DNA from: Adenanthera pavonina
Lineage: Eukaryota > Streptophyta > Magnoliopsida > Fabales > Fabaceae
Reading direction: 5' to 3'
Length of the DNA: 64,000 nucleotides
Assembly (NCBI GenBank): GCA_026686845.1
Contig: JAIVEN010000026.1
Coordinates: 20,806,001 to 20,870,000 of the forward strand
Shown: positions 11,032-21,557 of the stretch, piece after piece
Layout: every line of letters begins with the position of its first letter
Numbering within the stretch: the stretch's first letter is position 1
The notes under the pieces: model-generated
What the model was told of the DNA's origin: nothing
Database searches by the model: none
Seen by the model: the letters and a program-made list of their open reading frames with translations, nothing else
Position numbers and translations under genes: made by a program

Positions 11032-14000
11032 TGTAATATCCCTATTTTTATGTAATGTTATAAAATAAATAAAAGATGAGAAACGAAGTGAGACAAAAAG
11101 ACTATATATAATCAGGCTTTGGAAGTCAATGTGAATAGTGCAAAAAGAAATGATAAAAAATTATTCTTTGGGTAAAATTACATAAAAGTGCCCAAAAGAA
11201 TGGATAATTATGTTTTGACTCGGTTCAGAGGAAAAACGGTCATTTCCCAAATTAGAAGTAAAATATGAATATTACAGTTAAACCTTAAGGAAAAAATGTT
11301 AATATCATAAAATGTATAAGTAATTGGGAAAAATAAAGAGACCATTAAACGTGAAATAGGGTAAAGATGTCATTTTTCAGGCTAAACAGAAAAATAAGAA
11401 AATTATATTTTAGCCTCAAGAACTAAGAATACTTACAATTCAGTCCCTGAAGAAAGAATTCACGTTTGAGAGGAGAAGAGAAATAAGTTTGGGAAAAATT
11501 ATACTAAATGACTAAAAAATTTTAAAAATTATAAATTTACCCCGAGTCAAGGGTATTTTTAGAAATATGAAAAATTATAATAAAAAGGAAGCTCTCAATG
11601 AGTTAAGCCTAATGAAATATAGTGTGAAATTTATTAAGATCAAAATAATATTTATTGGGTAATCAGGGTTCAATATTAATATTTTACTGGGTAAAAGTCA
11701 GTTTAGACTGCAAGAAAAGGCAGTAGTAATTCAAGAAAATTTTGTGGGTCTTGCTAAAATATATCTTGGATCAAAATAATGATTTTGGACTAAAAGTAAT
11801 TGTTGGATAATCTTGTATCAATTTAATGATAATTTTGGTGAAAATACCCAATCAGTACAGGTAAATTAAATCGGTAAAGGGTATATTGGTCCATAAAAAT
11901 TATTAAAGCAATTTTTAGCTCAAAATGAAGATGAACCACTTTTGAAACCAGACCAGGACCTATTCAGAATTAGTTGAAAAGCTGTTGAACAAAAAGTAAC
12001 CAAGTTTGGTCAAAGTTTACCATGATTAATTTGCCATTAGATCTCTTTCTTCTTAAGCATGGGTTAAGCCATTTAGTCATCATTTTCTACCTAAAACACG
12101 TCTGAAGCATAGGGTGGAGAGTGAGAAACACGAAGGAAAAAAATTGGAGGAGGAAGAAGACACAAGAAGCAAGCCAAGGTCTCAAAGGTTCAAGATAAGC
12201 TTCTTTGGTTACTATCTTGGTTATGTCTACGTTTGGTGAGGTTTCATTGAGTATTTCTCTCCATTCTTGCTCTATAAATGATGCCTAGAGAGAGAAAGTG
12301 AGGCTATGAAGAAACTAATCCATGGAAAGTGAAATATAGGCCACACGATGCAAGGTATATAGCATTGGTTTCAAAGTTTGATGAGTTGTTGTTTTTTTAC
12401 AAATTTTCTTAATTTTCAGCCTATTTAGGGTTTAAGATAGGAAATAAATTTCATGATTTTGACCCCAAAAATGAATTCCTTGGGTCCAAAATAGGTAGAT
12501 ACAAGTGTGTTGTACAAGAAAATCCAAATGGTTTGCAAAATGGAATTTTAGGGTTAGTAAGCACACTTTGTGAAGGAGGTCATGAAATTAGTGGTTAATG
12601 GCCTTAAATTATGATGCATTAGGACTCAAGGAAGTGATGGAAGATCAAAGGAAATGTTTACCAAGTTTGGGAAGCAAAGGAAAAGCTTAAGGTAGTTACT
12701 TTCCTTATCAATGCTTTATGTTACATTATTGTTTTCTTGATTTAATGAATATGCCATATATTTGTATGAATGTTTTGTGATGATATTGATTGGTTGGCTG
12801 GTTGATTAGAGGGTCTTGTGACCCTAGGATGTCTATTTTATAAGGTGTTACCATGCCAAATTTTTTATAAAAATACTATGGCATAATATATTCTTGTGAC
12901 TTTTATGGATGGATTTATGAAATGTTAATGATAATATGAATGCATGATTGGGTGTAACTATTGAGATTCTTTGAATCTCACTCTTCCTAAATGACTAACC
13001 ATGCTAGGGTGAAGACATGGAAGTGGCCAAGGAGAAAGCAGGAGAAATGAAGAAAATAGTGAAGAGTCATTGATTTTTCAAGTTATAATGCCATGATATG
13101 AGATTATGCATTAATTAATGTTTAAGGTGTGGATTCTGCAATTATGCATGTTCACATTTCCTTAAGCTCTCCTATCATGTAACGTGTGAAATAGGAGCAA
13201 TGAATATTGATGAATTATGTTTTTGAAGTTTATTATATGAGATATGGCATGATTATATTCAAGATTGACCGGTAGCAGTTTGAACCGAGGTGCTCTATTT
13301 GAAACAGGTCCATTAGTACATGTAATATATATGTTATGAAATTAGATAGAATAATCTTTCTAAAGGGCTAAATAACACCTAAATTGGATAAGTGTACAAT
13401 TTATGTTAAATTTTCAAAGTTAGGGTTTAGAATAGGACAATATAGAGAAAAACTGAAACATTGCCATGAATACTGTAAATTTCAAAATGCAATATAAAAT
13501 CGTAAAAAGCTCCAAAAATTAGTAGTTTGCATTTCTAGAAACCTCTAAGTCTTAGAAAATGAATGCCATAGGTTTGATATAATTTAGAGATATAAAGAAA
13601 AAGTTATGTACTTTTTCCTAAAACTATTCTAGTAGAAGTAGTATTCTAACCCTTAATGATTTAAGTCAATTCTATGACCTATACAAGGTGAATAAATGTA
13701 CATGGAAAATATATATAGAAATAAGATATACAAGAATTTTGAGTGACATAAAGAATGAATAATTTGGATTAGGATATTTTGAGATATGAATTTTTAAATA
13801 TAAGGACAAAACCTGAGAAGTTTCAAAATGACCAAATGTACAGTAAATATTTGAGAAATAAACTGTATGAATTGGTGTAGATAATGCTATGTTTCATATT
13901 TTTCCCATGTAGAAAATCTCTTTAGCTAATTTTAGGGACTTGAATCACTTTGAGATTATTTTTCTATAATTAGTTATGAATTTTCAAAATTCATCAGGTA

Positions 14001-14144
14001 AAATGAAAAATGCACAATGAACAGTACCCGAAATAAAGAAAAATCTGTTTTAATATTTTTATGCAACCAAGTCTCTAATCATGCAATAATAGACATAATT
14101 GGAGTCTAATAGATGGGAAATGGAGTTAAGTATAAGGTGTTACA
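11032..14144 (+). mobile_element. Isolated long LTR (3113 bp), probable Ty3/gypsy solo LTR
   Basis: Starts TGTAATATCC and ends GGTGTTACA, with TG...CA ends. The target flanks are ctgat on the left and atgat on the right, a 4-of-5 match to a 5-bp duplication, and the element B integrase frame resumes on either side. No coding block, primer-binding site or polypurine tract is visible inside, so it is read as a solo LTR. It holds a perfect inverted repeat GAGATTCTTTGAATCTC near 12965. Relatives occur at 24286-27400, 41515-56211 (inverted), 56212-58140 and 58141-59888. The superfamily assignment rests on the TGTAAY...TTACA ends and is tentative. Confidence 0.78.
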
Positions 14145-14607
14145 ATGATCATGAAGGAGATTTCAAAAATTCAAGCTTCCTGGACTATTGTGTAGAACAT
14201 GGAATTGACTATAACATCTCAGCTCCAAGAACTCCTTAGCAAAATGAAGTGGTGGAGAGGAAGAACAGAACATTGGGAGAATTGGTAAGAGCAATGCTAA
14301 ACAAAAAGGAACTTCCTCAATACTTCTGGGTTGATGTAGTAAACACAGCAAGTTATATAATTAATAGAGCCTACATTAGACCAATTCTTTGATAGACACC
14401 TTATGAACTCTACAAATGAAGAAATCCAAATCTATCACATCTGCATGTGTTTAGATGCAAGTACTTCATTCACAACAATAGAAAAGAGAATATGGGTAAG
14501 TTTGATGCAAAATCAGACAAAGGTATATTCCTTGGCTATTCTAGTAGAAGTAAAGCATATAGGGTGTTTAACAAAAAGTCTAGAATAATAGAAGAATCTG
14601 TGCATGT
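14145..14607 (+). pseudogene. pol: Element B pol, integrase second fragment
   Basis: Continues the integrase with DHEGDF(K)NSSFLDYC and APRTP, then TAG at 14237-14239 before QNEVVERKNRT. The catalytic Glu of VVERKN is present. It continues through the LVRAMLNKKELPQYFW block, a stop near 14391 and the HLHVFRCKYF block (frameshifted) to ESVHV, where the Tekay-type element is inserted at 14608. The stop at 14237 occupies the same codon as stops in elements A and C. Confidence 0.88.
14603..14607. repeat. Target site duplication CATGT, left copy
   Basis: CATGT at 14603-14607 is repeated at 23702-23706, flanking the Tekay-type element. Removing the element and one copy rejoins the HVV(F) codons of element B. 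Confidence 0.95.
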
Positions 14608-16719
14608 TGTAACGCCCCTCATGATATCTTTATTGGTTTTGTGTTCAAGATCAGAGGAAGTAGGACGGACATGGTTCAAGAGGAAACAGAAAAGGGGCTC
14701 CGCGCCGCGGTGAGGAGCAAGGCCGCCGCGGCGAGAGACTTCCAGTAGCATTTATCAAAAATTCTATGGAGGAGCCGCGGCAAGAGTCGAGATTTTTGTT
14801 TAAAACCGGATCATTTCGGACACTCGGACAGAAAAGAAACAAAAGGAAACCGAGGGAGATCGCGAGAGAGCTGTGCTAGGGTTTGAATCTCCGGCGTCCA
14901 AGGGTGATTTCAGGCCGAGGGAGCTTGGATTTAAGTTGGTAAGTTACTTCTACACCTCCTTCTTCGTTTTTATTCGGTGGAAATTTGGGGTTTTTGGTTT
15001 TGAGGTTGGGTTTTCAATTTGTGATGTGATCCACATATTGAAATGGTTTAAAGGAGGTTAATAAAGTGTGTTTTGATGTTCTTGATGATTGGATTCTAGT
15101 TTGGAAGGGTTTAAGTGTGATTTGAGCTTAACCCTAGATTGTTCTCGGTTAGAACTCTTGGGAATCTGATATGTATGTGTTTGAGTAGTATTTAAAGGGT
15201 CTCTAAGAGTTTATTGATGCATGAAAGAGGTGTTGGAACTTTGGGTTAGGCCTAAAGTGGTTAGATTGTGATATTGTGATTATGGGTATATTATGTTAAT
15301 GGGAGAATTATGTATTATGAAGGTTATTTGGTTAGCTATGTGGGGCTTAAGCATATTGAAGTTCAAGAAAGCGTGTGGAACTTGCGTGAGCACAGTATTG
15401 ACAACCTGAGGTAACCGGGTGTTTGTTTATGTGGTTCTATACGATAGTATGTATAGTTATGTATATATATATGCATATCTTTTCCATACCACGATAGTGA
15501 TCTGTATGTGTGTTGTTTTTATATATCGTGGTATGTGTATATTAGATGTGATATGATATGATGTATAGACGTTATGATGATCATGAGGATGATGACGATA
15601 CATTAGCTTCACCACATGTTATTGTTACATCGAGATATATGACAGATAAAGTGGTGATGATGTGATGATGTACGATATATGATGATAAATGAAATGGTTA
15701 GGGAGAATAAGGTTGGAGTATATGTATGTTAGGGAGGATAAGGGTGGATTGTATATGTGTGTTAGGGAGAATAAGGATGGGTTATATGTATATGTGTGTT
15801 AGGGAGAATAAGGATGGGTTATATGTATGTGTGTGTTAGGGAGGATAAGGATGGAAGTCCCGGAGAGGACGACATGTATACCATACATTTTACATTGCAT
15901 TCATATGTTATATGATTCATATCTGTATATATATATATGTTTATGTGTGGTTGATCCCGGTTACTGAGACATTGTCTTACCCCACCCTCTCCCATGACTA
16001 ACCCTTTCAGGTGAAGGTTCTGGCACTAGTCCAGAGAAGCAAAGAGAGTAGCTGTGTACGTGGGAAGTCTATGTAGTGTTTGTATTTTTTGTTAATGTAT
16101 TATGTGCCAAGTAGGGTAGAAAGTGTGTATTGGATATATGAGATTGATAGGATGGTTATAGATGAATGTATGTTTGATTATGTTTTATGGAATGTGTTAT
16201 GTTGGTGTTTTGAGAGCGTTATGCTTTTGGAAATTGGTATAGTAGTATTTGTGAGCCCAGAGTGGTTTGGGCCTGATGGTGGTGTTTTAGGGCCTATAGC
16301 CCATTTTGTCATGTTGGGGTTGGTTAGTAATGAGTTTTGGTCAATAAGTGGTCAAAACGGTGTCAGGGGTCCAGAATCTCCATACGGAGTTGGATTAAGG
16401 TGAAAGTGGTGTCCATGGTTAGATTGGGACTAGATTGACTTGTGGAAGTTGGAATCAAGTCAATCGGAGGTCGGAGCATAAAGTTATGCGCGTCAGAAGT
16501 TCACCCCAAAATGTTGAAGTGCTGATATGGGATATCAGCAAGGGGGCGCCAGTGATGGCAGTAGCGAGGGAGAAACAGAGCAGGCTGGAGCCGCGGCGAT
16601 CCTGTAGCGGCCGCGGCCCCAGCCCAAAATTTGGTATTTTTGGGGTTCGTTTCCGCTGGTTTGAGGCTGTGAGATGTTGTTTGGAGTTGTTTGGGTTGTA
16701 GCGGAGGTAGGATGTTACA
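14608..16719 (+). repeat. 5' LTR of Tekay-type element (2112 bp)
   Basis: Starts TGTAACGCCCC and ends GGATGTTACA. It has GC-rich CCGCGGCG clusters near both ends (14695-14785, 16545-16620) and a minisatellite at 15697-15856. Compared with the 3' LTR it is 32 bp shorter: 28 bp are missing between two GGCGCC direct repeats near 16545, and a TA run near 15460 is 4 bp shorter. A 107-codon frame at 16080 recurs in the 3' LTR and is not treated as a gene. Confidence 0.95.
15697..15856 (+). repeat. LTR minisatellite, gttagggagaataagg unit
   Basis: About five units of 31-37 bp, each beginning GTTAGGGAGRATAAGG and continuing with a TATATGTATGTGTGT-like tail. The same array is in the 3' LTR. Confidence 0.85.
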
Positions 16720-16722
16720 TTT

Positions 16723-16734
16723 TGGTATCAGAGC
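16723..16734 (+). promoter_or_regulatory. Primer-binding site (initiator-Met tRNA) of Tekay-type element
   Basis: TGGTATCAGAGC lies 3 nt after the LTR end at 16719. It is complementary to the 3' end of plant initiator-Met tRNA, the usual minus-strand primer for chromoviruses. Confidence 0.95.
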
Positions 16735-16865
16735 GATGGTTTTGGGCCATTGTTTCTGTCTAATGTACTACTTGGCACATAATTGTAAATACATAGACTA
16801 TGTTCCCACTGCAATGCTAGCCCAGAACCATATAATTGAATGTGTTGTGACTTGTGTGTAGGAAA

Positions 16866-18050
16866 ATGTCTCGCAGAGGAAGAGAAAGACAGAGTAACAA
16901 TGATCTTATGAGACAGGTGCAAGAAATGTTGGCTGGCATTAGTAACCAAGTTAATACTCATGGAGAAGTATTGAATAGACTGCAAGAAAGAATGGATAGA
17001 CAAGAGCAGGGTGGAGTGAATGAAGAGGCTGACATTTATATGGACTTGAATGCAGGAGGGAATGAAAATGTGGTAGAGCCTGAGAGAGCCCCAAGGGTTG
17101 AAAGAAGGGGTATCTCTTCGCAGTTAAAGGACTTTCGAAAGTTTGATCCCCCGGCTTTTGAAGGTACCATGGATGTTTCCCAAGCTGAGAATTGGATAGA
17201 GCAGTTGGAGAATATCTTTAGCGTGATGGATTGCACCTCAGAGCAAAGGGTGCAACTAGCGGCCTTTAAGCTTGAGAAGAAGGCCAAGCGTTGGTGGAGG
17301 AGTGTTGTTCTAAACGCTGAAGCGATGAATGCTCCAATGACCTGGGAACAGTTTAAGGGACGATTCTTTGCACACTACCTCCCTCCAACCTTAATGATGC
17401 AGAAAGAGGCGGAGTTTTTAGCCTTTCAACAAGAAAATTTGTCAGCGGATGAGTACATTGATCTGTTTTTAGACTTGGCCAAATATTCCACTTATCTGAA
17501 TAATCATCCTGATGATAGGTGGATGGCTCAAAGGTTGTTTGAGGGAGCCTACCCAGAGATTAAAGAGCGGCTGTCGGCGGTAGAGTTTGTGTCCTTTGAG
17601 GACTTATGTGCAAAGATTCGTGCTCTCTATAAATGAATGAAAGAGGCCGAGGAATATAGAAAGAATTCCATGATTCGGGCCTTTTCTCACCTAGGACCTA
17701 CCGGAGGAATCAGTAAAGGTAGTGGTTCAGGAAGTGGTAGCAGCGGTGGTAGCACAGGTTCTAGTGGAGGAAGAGGTCGCCATAATCGAGGCGGCCATGG
17801 TAGAGGCAGAGGTAGATTTGGACGGGATCAGTCCAATAGAGGTCGGTTTGGCAGAGGATCCTTTTATCGAGGTGGCTTTGAACAGGGAAGTTCTAGTCAG
17901 AGTGAGCAGGTAGGAAGGGACTCCATTCCATCTCAATATGGTTCAGGTGGTGCATCGAATTTGTGCACAAAATGCGGGTTTAGCCATGGTGATCGTTCGT
18001 GCTTAATTTGTTATAATTGTGGGAGACCAGGTCATATGTTGCGGAATTGT
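16866..18050 (+). pseudogene. gag: Tekay-type gag with zinc knuckle, one in-frame stop
   Basis: The first ATG in frame is at 16866 (MSRRGRERQ). Residues about 80-230 form the retrotransposon gag domain (FDPPAFEG, AENWIEQLE, KAKRWWRS, FAHYLPP). TGA at 17634-17636 interrupts the frame just before MKEAEEYRKN; the frame simply continues afterward, and a C-to-T change at a CGA codon would explain it. A Gly/Ser/Arg-rich spacer (17700-17900) is followed by the CCHC knuckle CYNCGRPGHMLRNC at 18009-18050, which would bind element RNA. Gag and pol share one frame, as is usual for this clade. Confidence 0.92.
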
Positions 18051-21000
18051 TGGGATCTAAGGCGTGATGATGCGACAAGGAGGCCCACGCTGCCTGGACG
18101 AGTTTTTGCTATTACCCGACAGGAAGCGGATGCAGCACCTACCATGATTAGAGGTAAACTTAAACTTAATGGTTACTCTATTCATGCTTTGTTTGACTCA
18201 GGTGCATCGCATTCCTTCATTTCTTTTGATTGTGCTCGGAGATTGGGTATTATGACAATGGAGTTGCCTTTTGAGTTGTCGGTAGTCATACCCACGGGAA
18301 TTTCATTAAGAACTGCTCGAGCTTGTTTGAATTGTGTGGTTCGTTTTGAACATCGAAGCACTACTCTGGATCTAATCTGTTTACCGTTGCAAGAGATTGA
18401 TGTGATAATTGGGATGGATTGGCTAGAGGCGAATAATGCCATTCTCGACTGTGCTCGGAAGACTGTGTCTTTGCCGATGAATATCCCTAGTGTGGAAGGG
18501 GATGAGAATATCTGTTTGTCCTTTGCCCAAGCTGACAGGTATCTAAAGAAAGGATATCAAGGGTTTCTGGTTTTCTTCTCTGTGAACATAGATATGCAAG
18601 GTGGTGTCGAAAGGTATTCGGTTGTGAATGAATTCCCTGATGTATTTCCAGAGGAGATTACTGGTTTACCCCCACCGCTAGAACTGGAGTTTTCCATTGA
18701 TTTGGTGCCCGGGACTAGTCCTATTTTGAAAGCCCCATATCGAATGGCACCGTCTGAATTGAAAGAGTTGAAGAAGCAGATTGAGGATTTGTTGAAGAGA
18801 GGTTTTATCAGACCTAGTGTTTCGCCTTGGGGAGCTCCAGTATTGTTTGTCAAAAAGAAGGATGGTAGCCTCAGATTGTGTATTGATTACAGGCAGCTGA
18901 ACCGAGTGACGATCAAGAATAAATATCTTTTGCCTAGGATTGAAGACTTGGTTGATCAGTTGGCAGGTGCCTCTGTATTCTCAAAAATCGATTTGAGGTC
19001 AGGATACCATCAATTGCGAGTGCGTGCTGAGGATGTGCCTAAAACGGCATTTCGAACTCAATATGGTCATTATGAGTTTCTTGTGATGCCATTTGGGTTG
19101 ACTAATGCCCCGGCAATCTTCATGGATTATAAGAACAGAGTATTTCGGCCATATTTGGATAGATTTGTGGTGGTGTTTATTGATGACATTTTGATATACT
19201 CCAAGAGTAAGGAAGAGCATGCGCTTCATCTTCGGATTGTATTGCAGGTATTACGAGATCACCAACTGTATGCTAAGCTCAATAAGTGTGAGTTTTGGCT
19301 ACAGGAAGTGAAATTTCTGGGTCATGTGATTTTTGCAGAAGGAGTGGCAGTGGACCCTAGTAAAGTTGAAGCGGTGTTGAATTGGGAAAAACCGCAATCA
19401 GTGACTGAAATTCGGAGTTTTTTGGGTTTGGCTGGATACTACCGAAGGTTCATTAAGGGATTCTCTCAGCTTGTTATACCATTGACTAGACTCACCCGTA
19501 AGGATCGATCTTTCATTTGGGATGACAGGTGTGAGAGAGCATTCCAAGAGCTAAAGGTTTGTCTAACATCCACCCCAGTGCTCATTATCCCTAACCCATT
19601 AGAGTCTTTCACTGTATATACAGATGCCTCTAAGAAGGGTCTAGGGTGTGTTTTGATGCAGCAAGGTAGAGTTGTGGCGTATGCTTCACGGCAGTTAAGG
19701 CATCATGAAGAAAACTATCCTACTCACGACCTTGAGCTGGCGGTTGTAGTGTTTGCCTTGAAATTGTGGAGGCATTATCTCTATGGTGCTCAGTTTGAGG
19801 TATTCAGTGATCACAAGAGTTTAAAGTATTAGTTTGATCAGAAAGAGCTAAATATGAGGCAAAGGCGTTGGGTTGAGTTCCTGGTGGATTATGAGTTTGT
19901 TTTGAAATATCATCCTGGGAAAGCCAATGTTGTGGCAGATGCATTGAGTAGAAAATCGATCCATATGGCTATAATGATGATCAGGGAGCAGCAGTTGCTT
20001 GAAAGCTTGAGAGATATGAAGTTATCTATTAATGTTCATCCTGGAGTATTAGTGACGAGTTCCCTCAGTGTATCAAGCGATCTATTGAAGAACATCTGCT
20101 ACGCTCAGATGAAGGATGACTATCTTCTGGGCATTCGAGAACATATTGAAATGGCAGGGACCCAGGATTTTAATATCTTGGAAGATGGTATTATCCGGTA
20201 CCATGGTAGGATTTGTGTGCCTAATGTTGCAAGATTACGAGAAACTGTGTTGGAGGAAGCTCATAAGAGCCGGTACATTATTCACCCAGGTACCACCAAG
20301 ATGTATCAAGATTTAAAGTGTGGTTATTGGTGGCCAGGAATGAAAAAGGACATCGCAGAGTATGTTGCAAGATGTCTAATTTTTCAGAGGGTCAAGATTG
20401 AACGCCAATTGCCTGCAGGTTCATTGCAGCCTTTAGAGATTCCGGAGTGGAAATGGGATAGCGTTTCCATGGATTTTGTGATAGGATTACTGAGGACCTC
20501 TTTAGGAGACAATGCGATATGGGTCATTGTGGACAGGTTGACGAAGTCGGCCCATTTTCTTCTAATTCAGGAAACTATTTCAATGGAGAAGTTAGCCCAG
20601 TTGTATGTGAATGAGATAGTAAGATTACATGGAATCCCGATTAATATTGTGTCAGATAGAGATCCCAGATTCACATCCAAATTTTGGAAATCTTTGCAGA
20701 AGGCAATGGGTACGAAATTTAGTTTCAGTACTGCTTATCACCCTCAATATGATGGGCAGATCGAAAGAACAATTCAGACTTTAGAGGATATGCTGCGGGC
20801 ATGTGTTCTAGAAAATAAAGGTACTCGGGATCAGTTTTTGCCATTGGTTGAATTTGCCTACAACAACAGTTTTCACTCGAGTTTGCAGATGGCTCCTTAT
20901 GAAGTGTTGTATGGTAGAAAATGCAGATCACCATTATGCTGGGTTGAACTCGGTGAAAGGAGTCTTTTGGGCCCAGATATTGTTGATCAAACCTCTCAGC

Positions 21001-21509
21001 AAATAGAGAGTATTCGCCAGAAACTTCTTACTGCTCAGAGCCGACAAAAGAGTTATGCGGATAGAAGAAGGAGACCATTGGAATTTGATGTTGGAGATCA
21101 TGTGTTTTTGAAGGTCACTCCTATCACTGGTGTTGGAAGATCGATTCGAGCGAAGAAGCTCACTCCGCGGTGTATGGGTCCATATCAAATTTTAGAGAGA
21201 ATCGGGCCAGTAGCGTATCGAGTGGCACTACCACCTAACCTTGCCGGATTACATGACGTTTTCCATGTGTCTCAAATCAAGAAGTATCATCCGGATCCAT
21301 CTCATGTGATTGATGATGAGATAGTTCAAGTGCGTGAGGATCTGACTTTTGAAGTCACGCCGCTACAAATTCTAGATGTAAAAGAAAAGCAATTGAGAAA
21401 TAAGACTATAAAATTGATAAAAGTCTTATGGAACGGTTTGACGTCAAATGATGTCACGTGGTAAACAGACGAATCTATGCGGAGAAAGTATCCTGAGATT
21501 TTTGAGTAA
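18051..21509 (+). pseudogene. pol: Tekay-type pol (protease, RT, RNase H, integrase, chromodomain-like tail), two in-frame stops
   Basis: Protease: LFDSGASHSFIS, catalytic Asp at 18195. RT: VKKKDGSLRLCIDYRQLN, SKIDLRSGYHQ and the catalytic FIDD at 19176-19187, all intact. RNase H: YTDASKKGLG to FSDHKSLKY, then TAG at 19830-19832. Integrase zinc region (20240-20390): the last Cys is Phe (codon 20382-20384; CLIF where CxxC is expected), so zinc binding is probably impaired. Integrase D-D-E residues are present (SMDFV, SDRDPRF, GQIERTIQ). A GPYQILERIGPVAYR block (21178-21225) precedes a chromodomain-like tail (about 21320-21505). TAA at 21462-21464 falls within the tail, and the frame reads on to a natural stop at 21507-21509. 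Otherwise the frame is open. Confidence 0.93.
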
Positions 21510-21544
21510 GGTAAGAGTTGAAATTTCGAGGACGAAATTTTTAT

Positions 21545-21557
21545 AAGGAGGGGAGAG
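21545..21557 (+). promoter_or_regulatory. Polypurine tract of Tekay-type element
   Basis: AAGGAGGGGAGAG abuts the 3' LTR start (TGTAACG at 21558). Confidence 0.9.

Noticed and set aside
12965..12985. Heat-shock element in the GAGATTCTTTGAATCTC repeat
   Set aside because: The TTC and GAA blocks are separated by 3 nt rather than the 2 nt of the usual nTTCnnGAAn form.
15697..15856. Interstitial telomeric repeat (GTTAGGG)
   Set aside because: Hexamers are not in tandem; each is followed by a long unrelated spacer within a minisatellite unit.
16080..16403. 107-codon open frame, repeated at 23034-23357
   Set aside because: Lies inside both Tekay-type LTRs and is duplicated only because the LTRs are; no domain or coding pattern.
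17722..17913. 63-codon Val/Glu-rich frame overlapping gag
   Set aside because: Alternative-frame shadow of the Gly/Arg-rich gag spacer.
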